Under the pieces are notes generated by a model, which had not been told where the DNA came from, made no database searches, and worked only from the letters and a program-made list of their open reading frames with translations. DNA of 38,630 nucleotides from a virus: the IMG/VR virus record IMGVR_UViG_3300049728_000110, positions 1 to 38,630 of that record. One strand, written 5' to 3'. The position numbers and the translations under genes are program-made. Below are positions 29,416 to 37,852 of the stretch, piece after piece. The stretch's first letter is position 1; the number at the start of each line of letters is the position of its first letter.

Positions 29416-29871
29416 ATGGGAAACCGCCTCGAACCAGTTGAAGAAGACTTGCAGCCGCTCAACAGCCCAGAGACCTCGATGCCTTCGGGTCACGATCCGC
29501 AAGTGTGCGATCCGCTGATGGACGAAGACGACGTTGCGGAAGACCAATACCGCAAGGGATACCAAGATGCGGCGCGCAAAGCAATAGACCATTGGCGTTG
29601 CACACTTCGGGCAATGCTGATTTTCAAAGGCAATGCCCTATTGGCGATTCAGTGCGCTGCGGTCGCGCACGGATTCTTGGACTTGGTATCCAAGAAAGAC
29701 CAGGTTGCGCTTGCGGACCACTTCAGATGCGAGCGGGCGAATGTGGCCAAGCTGGTAAAGATGATTCAGAAACGGCTCGAACTTCCGCCTGCGCTTGGGC
29801 AGCGCGGAAGCGATGGGTGTGAAAATATGAGCGCCACTCGAAAGAGCCAATTGCAACATGTAAAAGACTAA
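29416..29871 (+). CDS. Putative DNA-binding protein (helix-turn-helix-like C-terminus)
   Basis: 151 residues from ATG 29416 (MGNRLEPVEEDLQPLN); ATG 29395 is an alternative. The N-terminus is acidic and the centre helical (QYRKGYQDAARKAIDHW). KKDQVALADHFRCERANVAKLV near 105-125 reads like a helix-turn-helix in which the second helix would contact DNA. A regulator or terminase-adjacent factor is plausible. Confidence 0.5.
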   Translation: MGNRLEPVEEDLQPLNSPETSMPSGHDPQVCDPLMDEDDVAEDQYRKGYQDAARKAIDHWRCTLRAMLIFKGNALLAIQCAAVAHGFLDLVSKKDQVALADHFRCERANVAKLVKMIQKRLELPPALGQRGSDGCENMSATRKSQLQHVKD

Positions 29872-29880
29872 ACAACATTT

Positions 29881-30438
29881 ATGAGCGACAAACCATCCGT
29901 TACCGTCAAAGCCGCACTGATTAGGCAGTTCAATGAAGCGCATCGCATTTTCATGGATGCGTCAAACTCATCCGCGAGAGACATGGTGAGGTCTGTAAAT
30001 CAGACCAGAACTATGGGCATTCTCATCAAGGAATTGCTCGGGCGCGAGAACGTCACCGAGAATTGCTTGCGTGAATGGCTGCGCGACAATTCAGGCGCAC
30101 TTGCCGAGACTGAGGTTGCGTGGTTAATGAACTACGTTCGCATCTCAAACAAGATGCAGAACCAGCCGAAGCAGTTGAATGACATACCCAACTCTGTCAT
30201 GCAAATGACGTTTCAGTGTTCGGGTATAATCGAAATTCCAGGCGCGCGCGAACTAGCGCAGACCAGTCACGAACTGACCCCATCGGTGCAGTCATGGAAA
30301 TTCTATACCGACTTCAAGATAAGGTTTGAGGGGATGATAAAAGCAGCCCCGACGTGGAATGAGGAGCAGCGAGAGGCGGTGCGGGAGAACATCGAAAAGA
30401 CTCGCGCATTCCTGACTGAACTGGAAACAAGACTGTGA
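29881..30438 (+). CDS. Unrecognised helical protein upstream of the small terminase
   Basis: 185 residues (MSDKPSVTVKAALIRQFNEA), helical almost throughout. TFQCSGIIEIPGARELAQ is the only non-helical insert. Its stop overlaps the GTG of the next gene (GTGA). Position suggests a packaging or late-switch role, unproven. Confidence 0.5.
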   Translation: MSDKPSVTVKAALIRQFNEAHRIFMDASNSSARDMVRSVNQTRTMGILIKELLGRENVTENCLREWLRDNSGALAETEVAWLMNYVRISNKMQNQPKQLNDIPNSVMQMTFQCSGIIEIPGARELAQTSHELTPSVQSWKFYTDFKIRFEGMIKAAPTWNEEQREAVRENIEKTRAFLTELETRL

Positions 30439-31283
30439 GCGGCGAGAATCCAGAGAAAAAGCTATCCAAGCGCGAGGCCGCGGCGATACGGCTGGAAAAC
30501 CAGTACGCCAAGTGGCTCAAGGCGTCGGCATCGAAGCTGGACATTGAGGACTTGCTGCGTGCGGGAAAAATCAGTGCAGAGCAAGCCCTGGACTCTGAGC
30601 GGCGTGGCCAAATACCGGTAGAGGACATCCCGACGACAGTCTCAGGCATGGACGCGCTCGGCTCCCTCATCATGCGCAACTTCCCAAAGATTGGGCTGCA
30701 AGTTGGCCGGCAGACAATAAAGAATTGGCGCGCGCTGAAGTACGTCCCGAACGGTTGCAACGTGCCATTCCCGCCGCCGTCCAATGGAAACCGCTACAAG
30801 GTGTCCGATTGCTTCGCCTGGATTCAAACCTACTTCGGCCCGCGCATGGATACCGTTGGCCAGCCTGACCCGCTCTTTGGAGCTACGCAAGAGCTTGAAA
30901 ACAAGATCAAGGAACGCAAGTTGCGCCTGATGGATTTGGAGGTTGGAAAGGCGGAAGGAAAGTTGACCGACGCCAAGGTTGCTCAGAGCACCATTTCAGC
31001 CGCACTCAAGCGGTATCACGGCATCGTCAGAACGCAGTTGGAGCGAGTAGAGATAAAGGCCATCACAGACTTTCACGCCTCGCTTGGCCTGAGTGATGCG
31101 CACAGGTCCGCGTTGCGCGAATTCCACACCAGCTTGGCGCGGGCAACGATGGACAAGATTGAAGCGGTCTGCGAGTTGGTTGCGAAGGGTGAGGATGCCC
31201 CGGAAGTGCCGCAAGTAGAGATTCAACCCGAAACACTGAACACAGAACTCACCGACCGGCGCGGAGCCGGTTCGGTGAAGTGA
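30435..31283 (+). CDS. Terminase small subunit-like protein
   Basis: 282 residues from GTG 30435. The central part has VGRQTIKNWRALKYVPNG and NRYKVSDCFAWIQTYFG, a Nu1-like winged-helix recognition module, followed by a long charged helix (NKIKERKLRLMDLEVGKAEG) that is common to Nu1/DUF1441-type small subunits. These bind the packaging initiation site and load the large subunit. The large terminase lies three genes downstream. Confidence 0.65.
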   Translation: MSGENPEKKLSKREAAAIRLENQYAKWLKASASKLDIEDLLRAGKISAEQALDSERRGQIPVEDIPTTVSGMDALGSLIMRNFPKIGLQVGRQTIKNWRALKYVPNGCNVPFPPPSNGNRYKVSDCFAWIQTYFGPRMDTVGQPDPLFGATQELENKIKERKLRLMDLEVGKAEGKLTDAKVAQSTISAALKRYHGIVRTQLERVEIKAITDFHASLGLSDAHRSALREFHTSLARATMDKIEAVCELVAKGEDAPEVPQVEIQPETLNTELTDRRGAGSVK

Positions 31284-31323
31284 TTGGTTCGCCATCACCG
31301 AATGAAACACATCGTCAATTTTA

Positions 31324-32037
31324 GTGGGGGCGCAGCACGGCCTAAAGGACGTGACGCTGCTCTTTGCTGACGTGCTCATAGAGGATGAGGAACTGTATCG
31401 CTTCAACGAACAATGCTCGCAAAATATCGGGCTGCCAATCACGCGCATCTGCGTGGGGAAAACTCCGTGGCAACTCTTCCGCGAGCAAGGAATGATCGCC
31501 AACGCCAAATACCCAATCTGCTCGATCTACCTGAAGCGCGAGCCGCTGGACGCATGGCACCGGGCGAACTGCCTGGAGATGGACTCTATAATCTACGTGG
31601 GGATGGATGCCACTGAGTGGAACCGATTAAACGACATGCGCCAAGTAAAGGCCAACTGGCGTATCGAAGCGCCGATGACCGAGGCTCCGCTATGGGATAA
31701 GTGCCGGATGATAGAGGAAACGGAACGGCTCGGAATCCAAATCCCGCGACTCTACCGGATGGGGTTCCCGCACAACAACTGCGGGGGCAGGTGTGTCCGG
31801 GCCGGAATCTCCCACTTCGTCCACCTGTATCGAGTGCTGCCTGACAAATACCTCGAATGGGAGAATGAAGAACAGCAGACCATTGTAGAACTGACGGCAC
31901 GCGGAGTGTCCTCGGCGTGGTTTTCTATCCTGAAAGACCGCCGAGGAGGAACGAGCAGAACAATGACGCTAAAAGAACTTCGCGTCCGAATCGAGGCAGG
32001 CGAGAAATTTGCCCGCAATGCGGAAGGTGATTTATGA
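31324..32037 (+). CDS. PAPS-reductase-like protein with damaged PP-loop
   Basis: 237 residues from GTG 31324. The body is clearly of the PAPS reductase/PP-loop ATPase type: LKDVTLLFADVLIEDEELY at the start, and NNCGGRCVRAGISHF near 155-170 with the conserved Cys pair. The PP-loop itself, S-G-G-x-x-S, is present only in a different frame: ATG 31302 reads MKHIVNFSGGAARPK and then a stop at 31370. A short out-of-frame deletion near 31330-31336 apparently removed the rest of the ATP-binding helix. Without it, adenylation of substrate (sulfur or DNA-modification chemistry) is doubtful. Confidence 0.7.
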   Translation: MGAQHGLKDVTLLFADVLIEDEELYRFNEQCSQNIGLPITRICVGKTPWQLFREQGMIANAKYPICSIYLKREPLDAWHRANCLEMDSIIYVGMDATEWNRLNDMRQVKANWRIEAPMTEAPLWDKCRMIEETERLGIQIPRLYRMGFPHNNCGGRCVRAGISHFVHLYRVLPDKYLEWENEEQQTIVELTARGVSSAWFSILKDRRGGTSRTMTLKELRVRIEAGEKFARNAEGDL

Positions 32038-32261
32038 AGGTTGGAACCTGTTCATTCTGCGGTCACTGGGGCTTGCTGTGGGGCAAGTGGTGCAAGGCCC
32101 CGTTTCAGAACAAAGCCGGGGCGCGCAAGGCGCATTGGCGGCGATGGGTTCACGCCAAGAACAAAGTGGCCGACCCGCTGCCCGATACCGATTGGATTGA
32201 ACTGAATCTACAGGCAGGCGGATACCACTACGGGCGCAAGCGAAAGGTGCATGGCCTGTGA
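32034..32261 (+). CDS. Small zinc-finger protein between PAPS-like gene and terminase
   Basis: 75 residues (MKVGTCSFCGHWGLLWGKWC). Cys6, Cys9, Cys20 and nearby His make a compact zinc site. The remainder is basic and Trp-rich. ATGA overlap with the previous gene and GTGA overlap with the terminase gene. Confidence 0.6.
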   Translation: MKVGTCSFCGHWGLLWGKWCKAPFQNKAGARKAHWRRWVHAKNKVADPLPDTDWIELNLQAGGYHYGRKRKVHGL

Positions 32262-34303
32262 TTGCCGATTCGCAGATTGACGAGGGGCTAATGCGCCATG
32301 GCTTCGCCGCCGTTGGCCATACCTTTCGCGGCTCGATCATCGACAACGCCAAACGCTTTCGACTGACCGGACCGGCCTACAACTCAATGCCGCAAGAGCA
32401 GGACGGATATTTCTCAATCGAAACCGCCCGCCAACTCGCGGGGCCATTCGCCGCGCTGCTTGACGATGGGGTGCGCGAGGTTGGAATCGTAGGCGCAACT
32501 CAGGTTTTGAAATCGGTGTGCGGAAACGTCTGGCTGCCGTATGTGATGGAGCACGATCCGGGGGATGCGCTGGTAGTCTTTGAAGCTGACGACAAGGCGC
32601 TTTCGTTTGCTGACCGCCGTTTGATGCCGACCATCAAAGCTCACCCGACGCTGTTTGCTCGGATTGAGCAAGAGACTGGCACGCGGCATGACGTGACGAA
32701 AACCAAGATCGTCTCAAACAGCATGAGCCTGACGGTCGGGGGCCTGAACGATACGACGGTCTCCACGTTCAGCTATCGCTACGTGTGGGTTTCGGAAAGC
32801 TGGCAGCACGGTAGCGATGGGCTGCTGATGAAGGCCATCAAGCGGGCAGACCGCTTCCCTGATACCTGCAAGATTCTGATTGAGTCGCAAGCCGGATTGG
32901 CCGGCGAGGATTTGCACAATTGGGCAAAGGGCTGCCATCAAGTGCCCCTGACGTGGGAGTGTCCGCATTGCGACGGGCGGCAGACGTGGGAGTTTGCCCA
33001 ACTGCGCGGGGAAGACTTCAAGGCGCGGCCAGTGCTTCGCGGCCCGCAAGTGCCGCCCCCGGCCCCCGGCACTTACTCGGGCATGACGTTTGACGGGGCG
33101 GAAGCGATTGGCGCGGACGGCTCGCGGCGAGAGCGAACCATTGACGAGCGGGCAAGGTCCGCTTACTGGCAGTGCTATTGGTGCGGATATGCCATTCACG
33201 ACCGGCCAGAAATCCGCCAGGCTATCGCCAAGACCTATCGGCAGGACTATCGCGTTGAGATTAGTCCAGGTCGGTTTATCTCTCCCCGGTCGGTCGTCTT
33301 CTACCTGCCCAAAGAATCGAACGTTGACAACAGGTTTGAGGCGAGCGCCAAGAGCTACCTGACGGCCAAGGCGACAGAGAAATTCGGGAATGCGCAGCCG
33401 CTCATTGACTGGCACATTTCAGAGCGCGCGGTGTTCTACGAGGTTGGTTCTCAGTCCCGGCGAATCCCCATCATCACCGGAAGCTACAACGTAAAAGATG
33501 GCATTCCTAACGAAGTATGCCGAGTGGGCGCGGCGGATGCGCAACAGGATGATGACCTGACGGCCGAGGCTGGCAGCCCAAAGACGGGCAACTTTTGGGC
33601 CGTGGCGCGGGCGATTGATACTGCGGGGAACATGTACCAGCTTGACCGCGCGTTTGTCCGTAGCTGGGATGAACTCAAAGCATTTCAGGATCGGAACCAG
33701 ATCACTAACGAGAACTTTGGAATTGATTGCTCATTCTTCCGCAATGACATCATTGACATGGCTGCTCACGAAATCCGCGAGCAGAAATTCAAGCGGAAGA
33801 AACGCGGAAAATGGGTGGAGGCTTCGAAATGGTTCACATGGACCATGCTTGCAGGGGATACGACGGGGCGCAATTCGTGGTTGTGGCCAGATAAGACGTA
33901 TCGGCTTATGTCCCCAATGCAACCCCAGTCCCGGAACGTGACCATTCGCAGTCAGTCATTTTCAATCAAGGTGCCGCTCTACACTTGGAGCCAGCTTGGA
34001 ATCAAAGACATGCTGCACGCCCTGATTACTGGCGGAGGGCAGACAGTAAAATTCTACTCGCTCAAGCGCGAGCAACTGACTGGACCGCTCGCTGAATCCA
34101 CCCGGTTAAAGGAATCTGGCAACCTCACCTACGAGAACCAAATGCAAGCCGAATACCGAACGGTGAAAAAGAACGGGAAACCGTATTGGGAAAAGTACCG
34201 GCCGCAGAATCACTTTTGGGATGCGGAGTGCATGTGCTTGGTGCAATTTGGGCTTGGGGGTTATTTGGGAGTGGCGGCGCCAGCGGATGAAAGTGAAGAA
34301 TGA
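32258..34303 (+). CDS. Terminase large subunit (lambda GpA type)
   Basis: 681 residues from GTG 32258. The lambda-type Walker A variant GATQVLKS is at 79-86; Walker B-like ALVVFEADD follows. CPHCDGRQTWEF and CYWCGYAIHD form the GpA-type zinc-containing insert. The C-terminal nuclease has FGIDCSFFRND with Asp residues of the RNase H-like fold. This is the packaging motor and cutting enzyme. GpA relatives usually cut at cos-type sites, which would give unit-length genomes with cohesive ends. No such site was identified. Confidence 0.92.
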   Translation: MIADSQIDEGLMRHGFAAVGHTFRGSIIDNAKRFRLTGPAYNSMPQEQDGYFSIETARQLAGPFAALLDDGVREVGIVGATQVLKSVCGNVWLPYVMEHDPGDALVVFEADDKALSFADRRLMPTIKAHPTLFARIEQETGTRHDVTKTKIVSNSMSLTVGGLNDTTVSTFSYRYVWVSESWQHGSDGLLMKAIKRADRFPDTCKILIESQAGLAGEDLHNWAKGCHQVPLTWECPHCDGRQTWEFAQLRGEDFKARPVLRGPQVPPPAPGTYSGMTFDGAEAIGADGSRRERTIDERARSAYWQCYWCGYAIHDRPEIRQAIAKTYRQDYRVEISPGRFISPRSVVFYLPKESNVDNRFEASAKSYLTAKATEKFGNAQPLIDWHISERAVFYEVGSQSRRIPIITGSYNVKDGIPNEVCRVGAADAQQDDDLTAEAGSPKTGNFWAVARAIDTAGNMYQLDRAFVRSWDELKAFQDRNQITNENFGIDCSFFRNDIIDMAAHEIREQKFKRKKRGKWVEASKWFTWTMLAGDTTGRNSWLWPDKTYRLMSPMQPQSRNVTIRSQSFSIKVPLYTWSQLGIKDMLHALITGGGQTVKFYSLKREQLTGPLAESTRLKESGNLTYENQMQAEYRTVKKNGKPYWEKYRPQNHFWDAECMCLVQFGLGGYLGVAAPADESEE

Positions 34304-34306
34304 TTT

Positions 34307-34531
34307 ATGAGCACAGAAATAACACTACGAGACAGGATTGCAATTGCGGCACTTCCGGCGCTAATTGAACGACAAGAAATCGCAGGGCAAGCTCATTTAA
34401 CGATGGACGGCGGAGAGGTGCCAGAGGATACAACTGCGGGATGGGATGAACCAGACTTTTGGAAAGATGTTGCGTGCGGGGCTTATGCGCTGGCCGACGC
34501 AATGATTGCCGAGCGGGTTGAACCTGTTTGA
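34307..34531 (+). CDS. Small phage protein, ALPALIERQ type
   Basis: 74 residues (MSTEITLRDRIAIAALPALI), then a hinge and EPDFWKDVACGAYALADAM. The pattern (R-D-x-x-A-x-x-A-L-x-x-L, W-D-E, A-x-x-A-Y-x-x-A-D-x-M) is common in small phage proteins near terminase genes; function not established. Start context TGA-TTT-ATG. Confidence 0.6.
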   Translation: MSTEITLRDRIAIAALPALIERQEIAGQAHLTMDGGEVPEDTTAGWDEPDFWKDVACGAYALADAMIAERVEPV

Positions 34532-34539
34532 CTATGCGC

Positions 34540-34557
34540 CTCAGGTGAATGCCTGAG
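34540..34557 (+). promoter_or_regulatory. Hairpin enclosing the start codon of the next gene
   Basis: CTCAGG (34540-34545) and CCTGAG (34552-34557) can form a 6-bp stem whose loop TGAATG carries the ATG at 34549. Such a hairpin could restrain initiation until a ribosome arrives from upstream. A short stem, so low confidence. Confidence 0.35.
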
Positions 34558-34884
34558 CGGATTTTTAAATACCAGACGGTTGACGAGTTGGTTGCGCTTG
34601 CGAAGTCCATTTCGCAGGCGATTACTACCGGCTCAACTCAGGAGTTGCAAAACAGTCATACCGGCTGGAGAAAGAGGACTGGACCGCTCACCATAGTTGA
34701 GCTTCGCAATTCCATTCAGGCTGTTCGCTTTGAAATCTACACGCGCGGGCAGGCGGGGGATACCCAGTCGGACACGGCTCGCTGTCTTGCATACGAGCCG
34801 ACGAATCCGCTTCAGGAGCGGGTGATGCGAGTGGAATCCACTTACGCCCTGCCGTATTTTCTCACGTCGCCATACGGCGCGTAA
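34549..34884 (+). CDS. Head-tail joining protein, gpW-like
   Basis: 111 residues (MPERIFKYQTVDELVALAKS). The first helix and the following VELRNSIQAVRFEIYTRG fit the small helical gpW-like adaptor that sits between terminase and portal in lambda-type genomes. The gene is in that exact place, with 3 nt to the portal. The family call is from position and size. Confidence 0.55.
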   Translation: MPERIFKYQTVDELVALAKSISQAITTGSTQELQNSHTGWRKRTGPLTIVELRNSIQAVRFEIYTRGQAGDTQSDTARCLAYEPTNPLQERVMRVESTYALPYFLTSPYGA

Positions 34885-34887
34885 TTT

Positions 34888-36528
34888 ATGTCGTATTCAG
34901 GCTTCATTTACGGCCCGAGCGGTCAAGAAATCTATCCAACTCCGCGCGAATCCCCAGGCAAATACCGCCCCCGCCCGCTGCTCAACCGAGAGATCAAGCG
35001 GAGCATTTCGCAATACGACCATGCCGAGCTTGTATCCCTGTCAGCTTCCCTGTGCTGTCGGATTCCTTCCTTGCGCTCAGCGATCCGCGACAAGAATTCG
35101 TGGGCGTTCTGCAACTGGCTCCCGATTTACATGGGGGACAACGAGGGATGGGGCGAGGCGGCGGAGGAATACCTGACACATGAAGTGCTACCGCACGCAA
35201 TGTTTCGGGAGTTGCGCGAAGATTTCGCTTGGGGGATGCGCGTCTCTGGCATGGGGCTTGACATGCACGGTGATGACCTTGCCATTTTCACCGAAGATGA
35301 ACAGCACAATCCCAAGCTGGATTTCATTCCGGCTCCGCGGATCGGCAACGGCTATCCAGGCCTTGGCTGGGTATCAACAATGTTTACAGGCACCTACTCG
35401 GCGCCGATGCGGGCTGATGGTATGGGCATCGTGTGGGATGCAAGCAGCAAGTTTAACGGACTGCCGATCTACAACGGTGTAATCCGAAAGGACGGAAAGC
35501 CGATTGCTGTGCGTGTGCAAGGCTACACCACGGACGGACTGCCGATGTATTTTGACATTGAGCTGGGCGTTGCGGTGGGCAGTCACTACGCCTGCGAAAT
35601 GGAATTCTTTGGGCAGGGGCGCGGGCTTCCGCGCATAGCGGCAAGCGTGTTGCATTGGTGTAAAAAGGAAGAAATTGACGACCAGTTCTTGAAGGGTTTG
35701 GCCAACGCGGCGCAACGCGCTGTAGTTCACAAGCTCTCCCCGGGGCAGGACGCGCAATCCTCGCGCGGCAACGCACTTCAGATGACAATGGCCACGGAAG
35801 CCAACTCGGACGGCACGACGGAAGAAAGGGCTGTCTTCGTAGACTACTCACAAGACGGCAACGTGCAGTACATTGGGGCAGATGAGGAATTGGCCGGCAT
35901 CAACTTTGAGAATCCGCACCCGAATGCGGAGGCGTTCGCGGTTCGTATCCTTACGGAATGTCTTGCGGACTTGGGTTGGCCCTATGCCCTGCTGGACGCA
36001 AGTGCTACCGGTCGGGCACCTACACGCCTAGAAGCGCAGAAGGCCAACAACTCACTTTCTGAGCGTCAATCCATTGAGGAAATCAGAAGCGTGCGATTCT
36101 TCCAATACGCCATTGCCAAGGGCATGGAAAACGGGCGCATTCCCCGCAATGATGCGGGCATTGATCCGTTCAAGTGGGGTGTTGGGTTCCCGGCGCAGTT
36201 GAGTGTTGACCAAGGCAACGACGTTACCGCTGCGCTGAACCGGCTCCGCATGGGCTTAACCAACGAGCGGATTGAGGCGGCTAAGGACGGCTACATTGCC
36301 AAGCACATCCGCCGACAGCGCGAAAAGGAAGTGCGGGATTTGATGCTGGCGGCTTCTAATGCGCTGAAATTTGCCCGCACGCTGGCAGGCGGGGAAGATT
36401 TCACTTTCGATCAGGCAATGGCGCTGTTCTATCAGCCAAGCGTGAATCCCCCGACTCCCCATGTCCAAGAGCGGGACACGACGGAGAACGCGGAGAAGAA
36501 CGCAACCAAGCCGGCCCCCGGAGAATAG
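34888..36528 (+). CDS. Portal protein (lambda type)
   Basis: 546 residues. RSAIRDKNSWAFCNWLPIY and the MGLDMHGDDLAIFTEDEQHN segment, the clip-domain KFNGLPIYNGVIRKDGKPIA, and the C-terminal crown with RMGLTNERIEAAKDGYIAKH follow the lambda gpB portal layout. It forms the dodecameric ring for DNA passage. It lies between the gpW-like gene and the protease/scaffold gene. Start context TAA-TTT-ATG. Confidence 0.85.
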   Translation: MSYSGFIYGPSGQEIYPTPRESPGKYRPRPLLNREIKRSISQYDHAELVSLSASLCCRIPSLRSAIRDKNSWAFCNWLPIYMGDNEGWGEAAEEYLTHEVLPHAMFRELREDFAWGMRVSGMGLDMHGDDLAIFTEDEQHNPKLDFIPAPRIGNGYPGLGWVSTMFTGTYSAPMRADGMGIVWDASSKFNGLPIYNGVIRKDGKPIAVRVQGYTTDGLPMYFDIELGVAVGSHYACEMEFFGQGRGLPRIAASVLHWCKKEEIDDQFLKGLANAAQRAVVHKLSPGQDAQSSRGNALQMTMATEANSDGTTEERAVFVDYSQDGNVQYIGADEELAGINFENPHPNAEAFAVRILTECLADLGWPYALLDASATGRAPTRLEAQKANNSLSERQSIEEIRSVRFFQYAIAKGMENGRIPRNDAGIDPFKWGVGFPAQLSVDQGNDVTAALNRLRMGLTNERIEAAKDGYIAKHIRRQREKEVRDLMLAASNALKFARTLAGGEDFTFDQAMALFYQPSVNPPTPHVQERDTTENAEKNATKPAPGE

Positions 36529-36530
36529 CT

Positions 36531-36667
36531 ATGAGCGCGAAAAGCATTCGAGCACTTTTTGCCGGGGCTGCGTAGAGAAGGCCGCTAAATCGGAAGCCCC
36601 GGCGCAGCGAATGGCCGCGCAGCAATACTCAGTGTCCCGCTTTGATCGAGTGTTCATCCCGCAATAG
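36531..36667 (+). pseudogene. Small gene between portal and protease, frameshifted
   Basis: MSAKSIRALFAGAA ends at a TAG (36573-36575). The -1 frame continues VEKAAKSEAPAQRMAAQQYS and stops at 36667 after RVFIPQ. One missing base near 36573 would give a continuous 45-residue protein. The downstream piece has its own ATG at 36611. No slippery heptamer is in register at the shift, so an indel (real or sequencing) is more likely than programmed frameshifting. Confidence 0.5.
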
Positions 36668-36681
36668 TTGATTTTGTCAGG

Positions 36682-36735
36682 TGGCGCGCGGCGTCAGGTG
36701 AGGAACCTTGTTTTCCAGCCCCAAGCCGCGCGCCA
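36682..36735 (+). other. Long stable hairpin upstream of the protease gene
   Basis: TGGCGCGCGGC (36682-36692) pairs perfectly with GCCGCGCGCCA (36725-36735); CAGG and CCTG extend the stem past one bulged G. The 32-nt loop carries a small AGGT/ACCT inner stem. No T-run follows, so it is not a standard terminator. RNA-processing, attenuation or protein-binding roles are possible. It ends 35 bp before the protease ATG. Confidence 0.6.
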
Positions 36736-36769
36736 GCCTGCGCTAAGTTGACTGCCCGTAGTTGCTGAG

Positions 36770-37816
36770 ATGCTGCAATGCTTTTCAGCCATCGCCAAAA
36801 GTCAGGTTGACGCGGAAACCGGAGTAATCCGGCGCGTTGCCGTTTTGACCGAGGGCGAGGCAAAAGGGCATCCGGTTAAGATCGACGCGACAACGCTCGC
36901 GCAGGTCAAACAGCAGGCCGAAACCTTCACGGATGGCGTGCGGGTGAAGATGAATCACGGCACTGGGGTTGAATCAATCGCGGGAGTTCTGAGGAACTTT
37001 ACCATTGACCAGCTTCCCGAGAAGTCGATGGGAGATGCGAACGGGCAGTTAAGTTGCCTTCGGGCCGACCTTCATTTGCTCAAAACTGGAGAGTCTTACG
37101 CCAAGTTGATTGAGATGGCGCAGACAATTCCTGGCGCATTCGGGCTTTCTATTTCCTTCAATAACACCCCCGAGAAAATCGGGGAAACTTCGTTCGCTCG
37201 CTGCTCTGAGCTTTACAGCGCAGACCTTGTGGACTCGCCCGCCGCAAACCCTAGCGGCCTGTTCTCAGTTCCGAAAGTTGACTCACAACCATTCTCGAAA
37301 ACTATGCTGACCGAATTACAAGCTATCTGGAAATTGTTGGGCGAAAAAATCATGGCCTTGGTTGGCAAGCCGGAAGCCACTGAGCTTACCGCCGTAAAGT
37401 CGGATTTGACCGCACTGAGCGAGAAGATTGCCACCGAGCTTACCGCCGCACTGTCTGCCAAGACTGATTTGGAGACGAAGCTTAACGCGGCCAACACCAA
37501 TTTGAGCGTGGCCACGGAACAAATCACTTCCATCAAAACGTCGCTTACCGCCGCTGCGTCCGCGCTCAAACTCGATTTGAAGGCCGATGCCTCCCCGGTT
37601 GATACGGTCACTGCCCTTCAAAGCGCGGTCACTACCACGCTCGCCAAGCTGAGCGTTCCAGCCGGCAACATCCCCGCTCCGAAGCCCGGCGACAAGGCCG
37701 ACAAGTCGGCTGGCGGCAAGACCATGAGCATGACCGAGTTTCGCGCGCTTCCCGCACATCAAAAGAGCGCGTTCGCCAAGGAAGTGAACGCGGGCGCGGC
37801 CAAGCTCGTTGACTAA
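36770..37816 (+). CDS. Prohead protease fused to scaffold
   Basis: 348 residues. Residues 1-165 form the assemblin-like protease: KMNHGTG with His63 and PGAFGLSISF (121-130) with the likely Ser127/129, then the conserved DLVDSPAANPSGLF. Residues about 190-290 are an Ala/Thr/Leu/Lys coiled coil (TELTAVKSDLTALSEK), typical of scaffolds. The C-terminal MSMTEFRALPAHQKSAFAKE resembles a coat-binding peptide. It cleaves scaffold and coat during head maturation. Confidence 0.85.
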   Translation: MLQCFSAIAKSQVDAETGVIRRVAVLTEGEAKGHPVKIDATTLAQVKQQAETFTDGVRVKMNHGTGVESIAGVLRNFTIDQLPEKSMGDANGQLSCLRADLHLLKTGESYAKLIEMAQTIPGAFGLSISFNNTPEKIGETSFARCSELYSADLVDSPAANPSGLFSVPKVDSQPFSKTMLTELQAIWKLLGEKIMALVGKPEATELTAVKSDLTALSEKIATELTAALSAKTDLETKLNAANTNLSVATEQITSIKTSLTAAASALKLDLKADASPVDTVTALQSAVTTTLAKLSVPAGNIPAPKPGDKADKSAGGKTMSMTEFRALPAHQKSAFAKEVNAGAAKLVD

Positions 37817-37852
37817 TCCACCAACCAACAACACCACTCGAACTAAGTTTTT

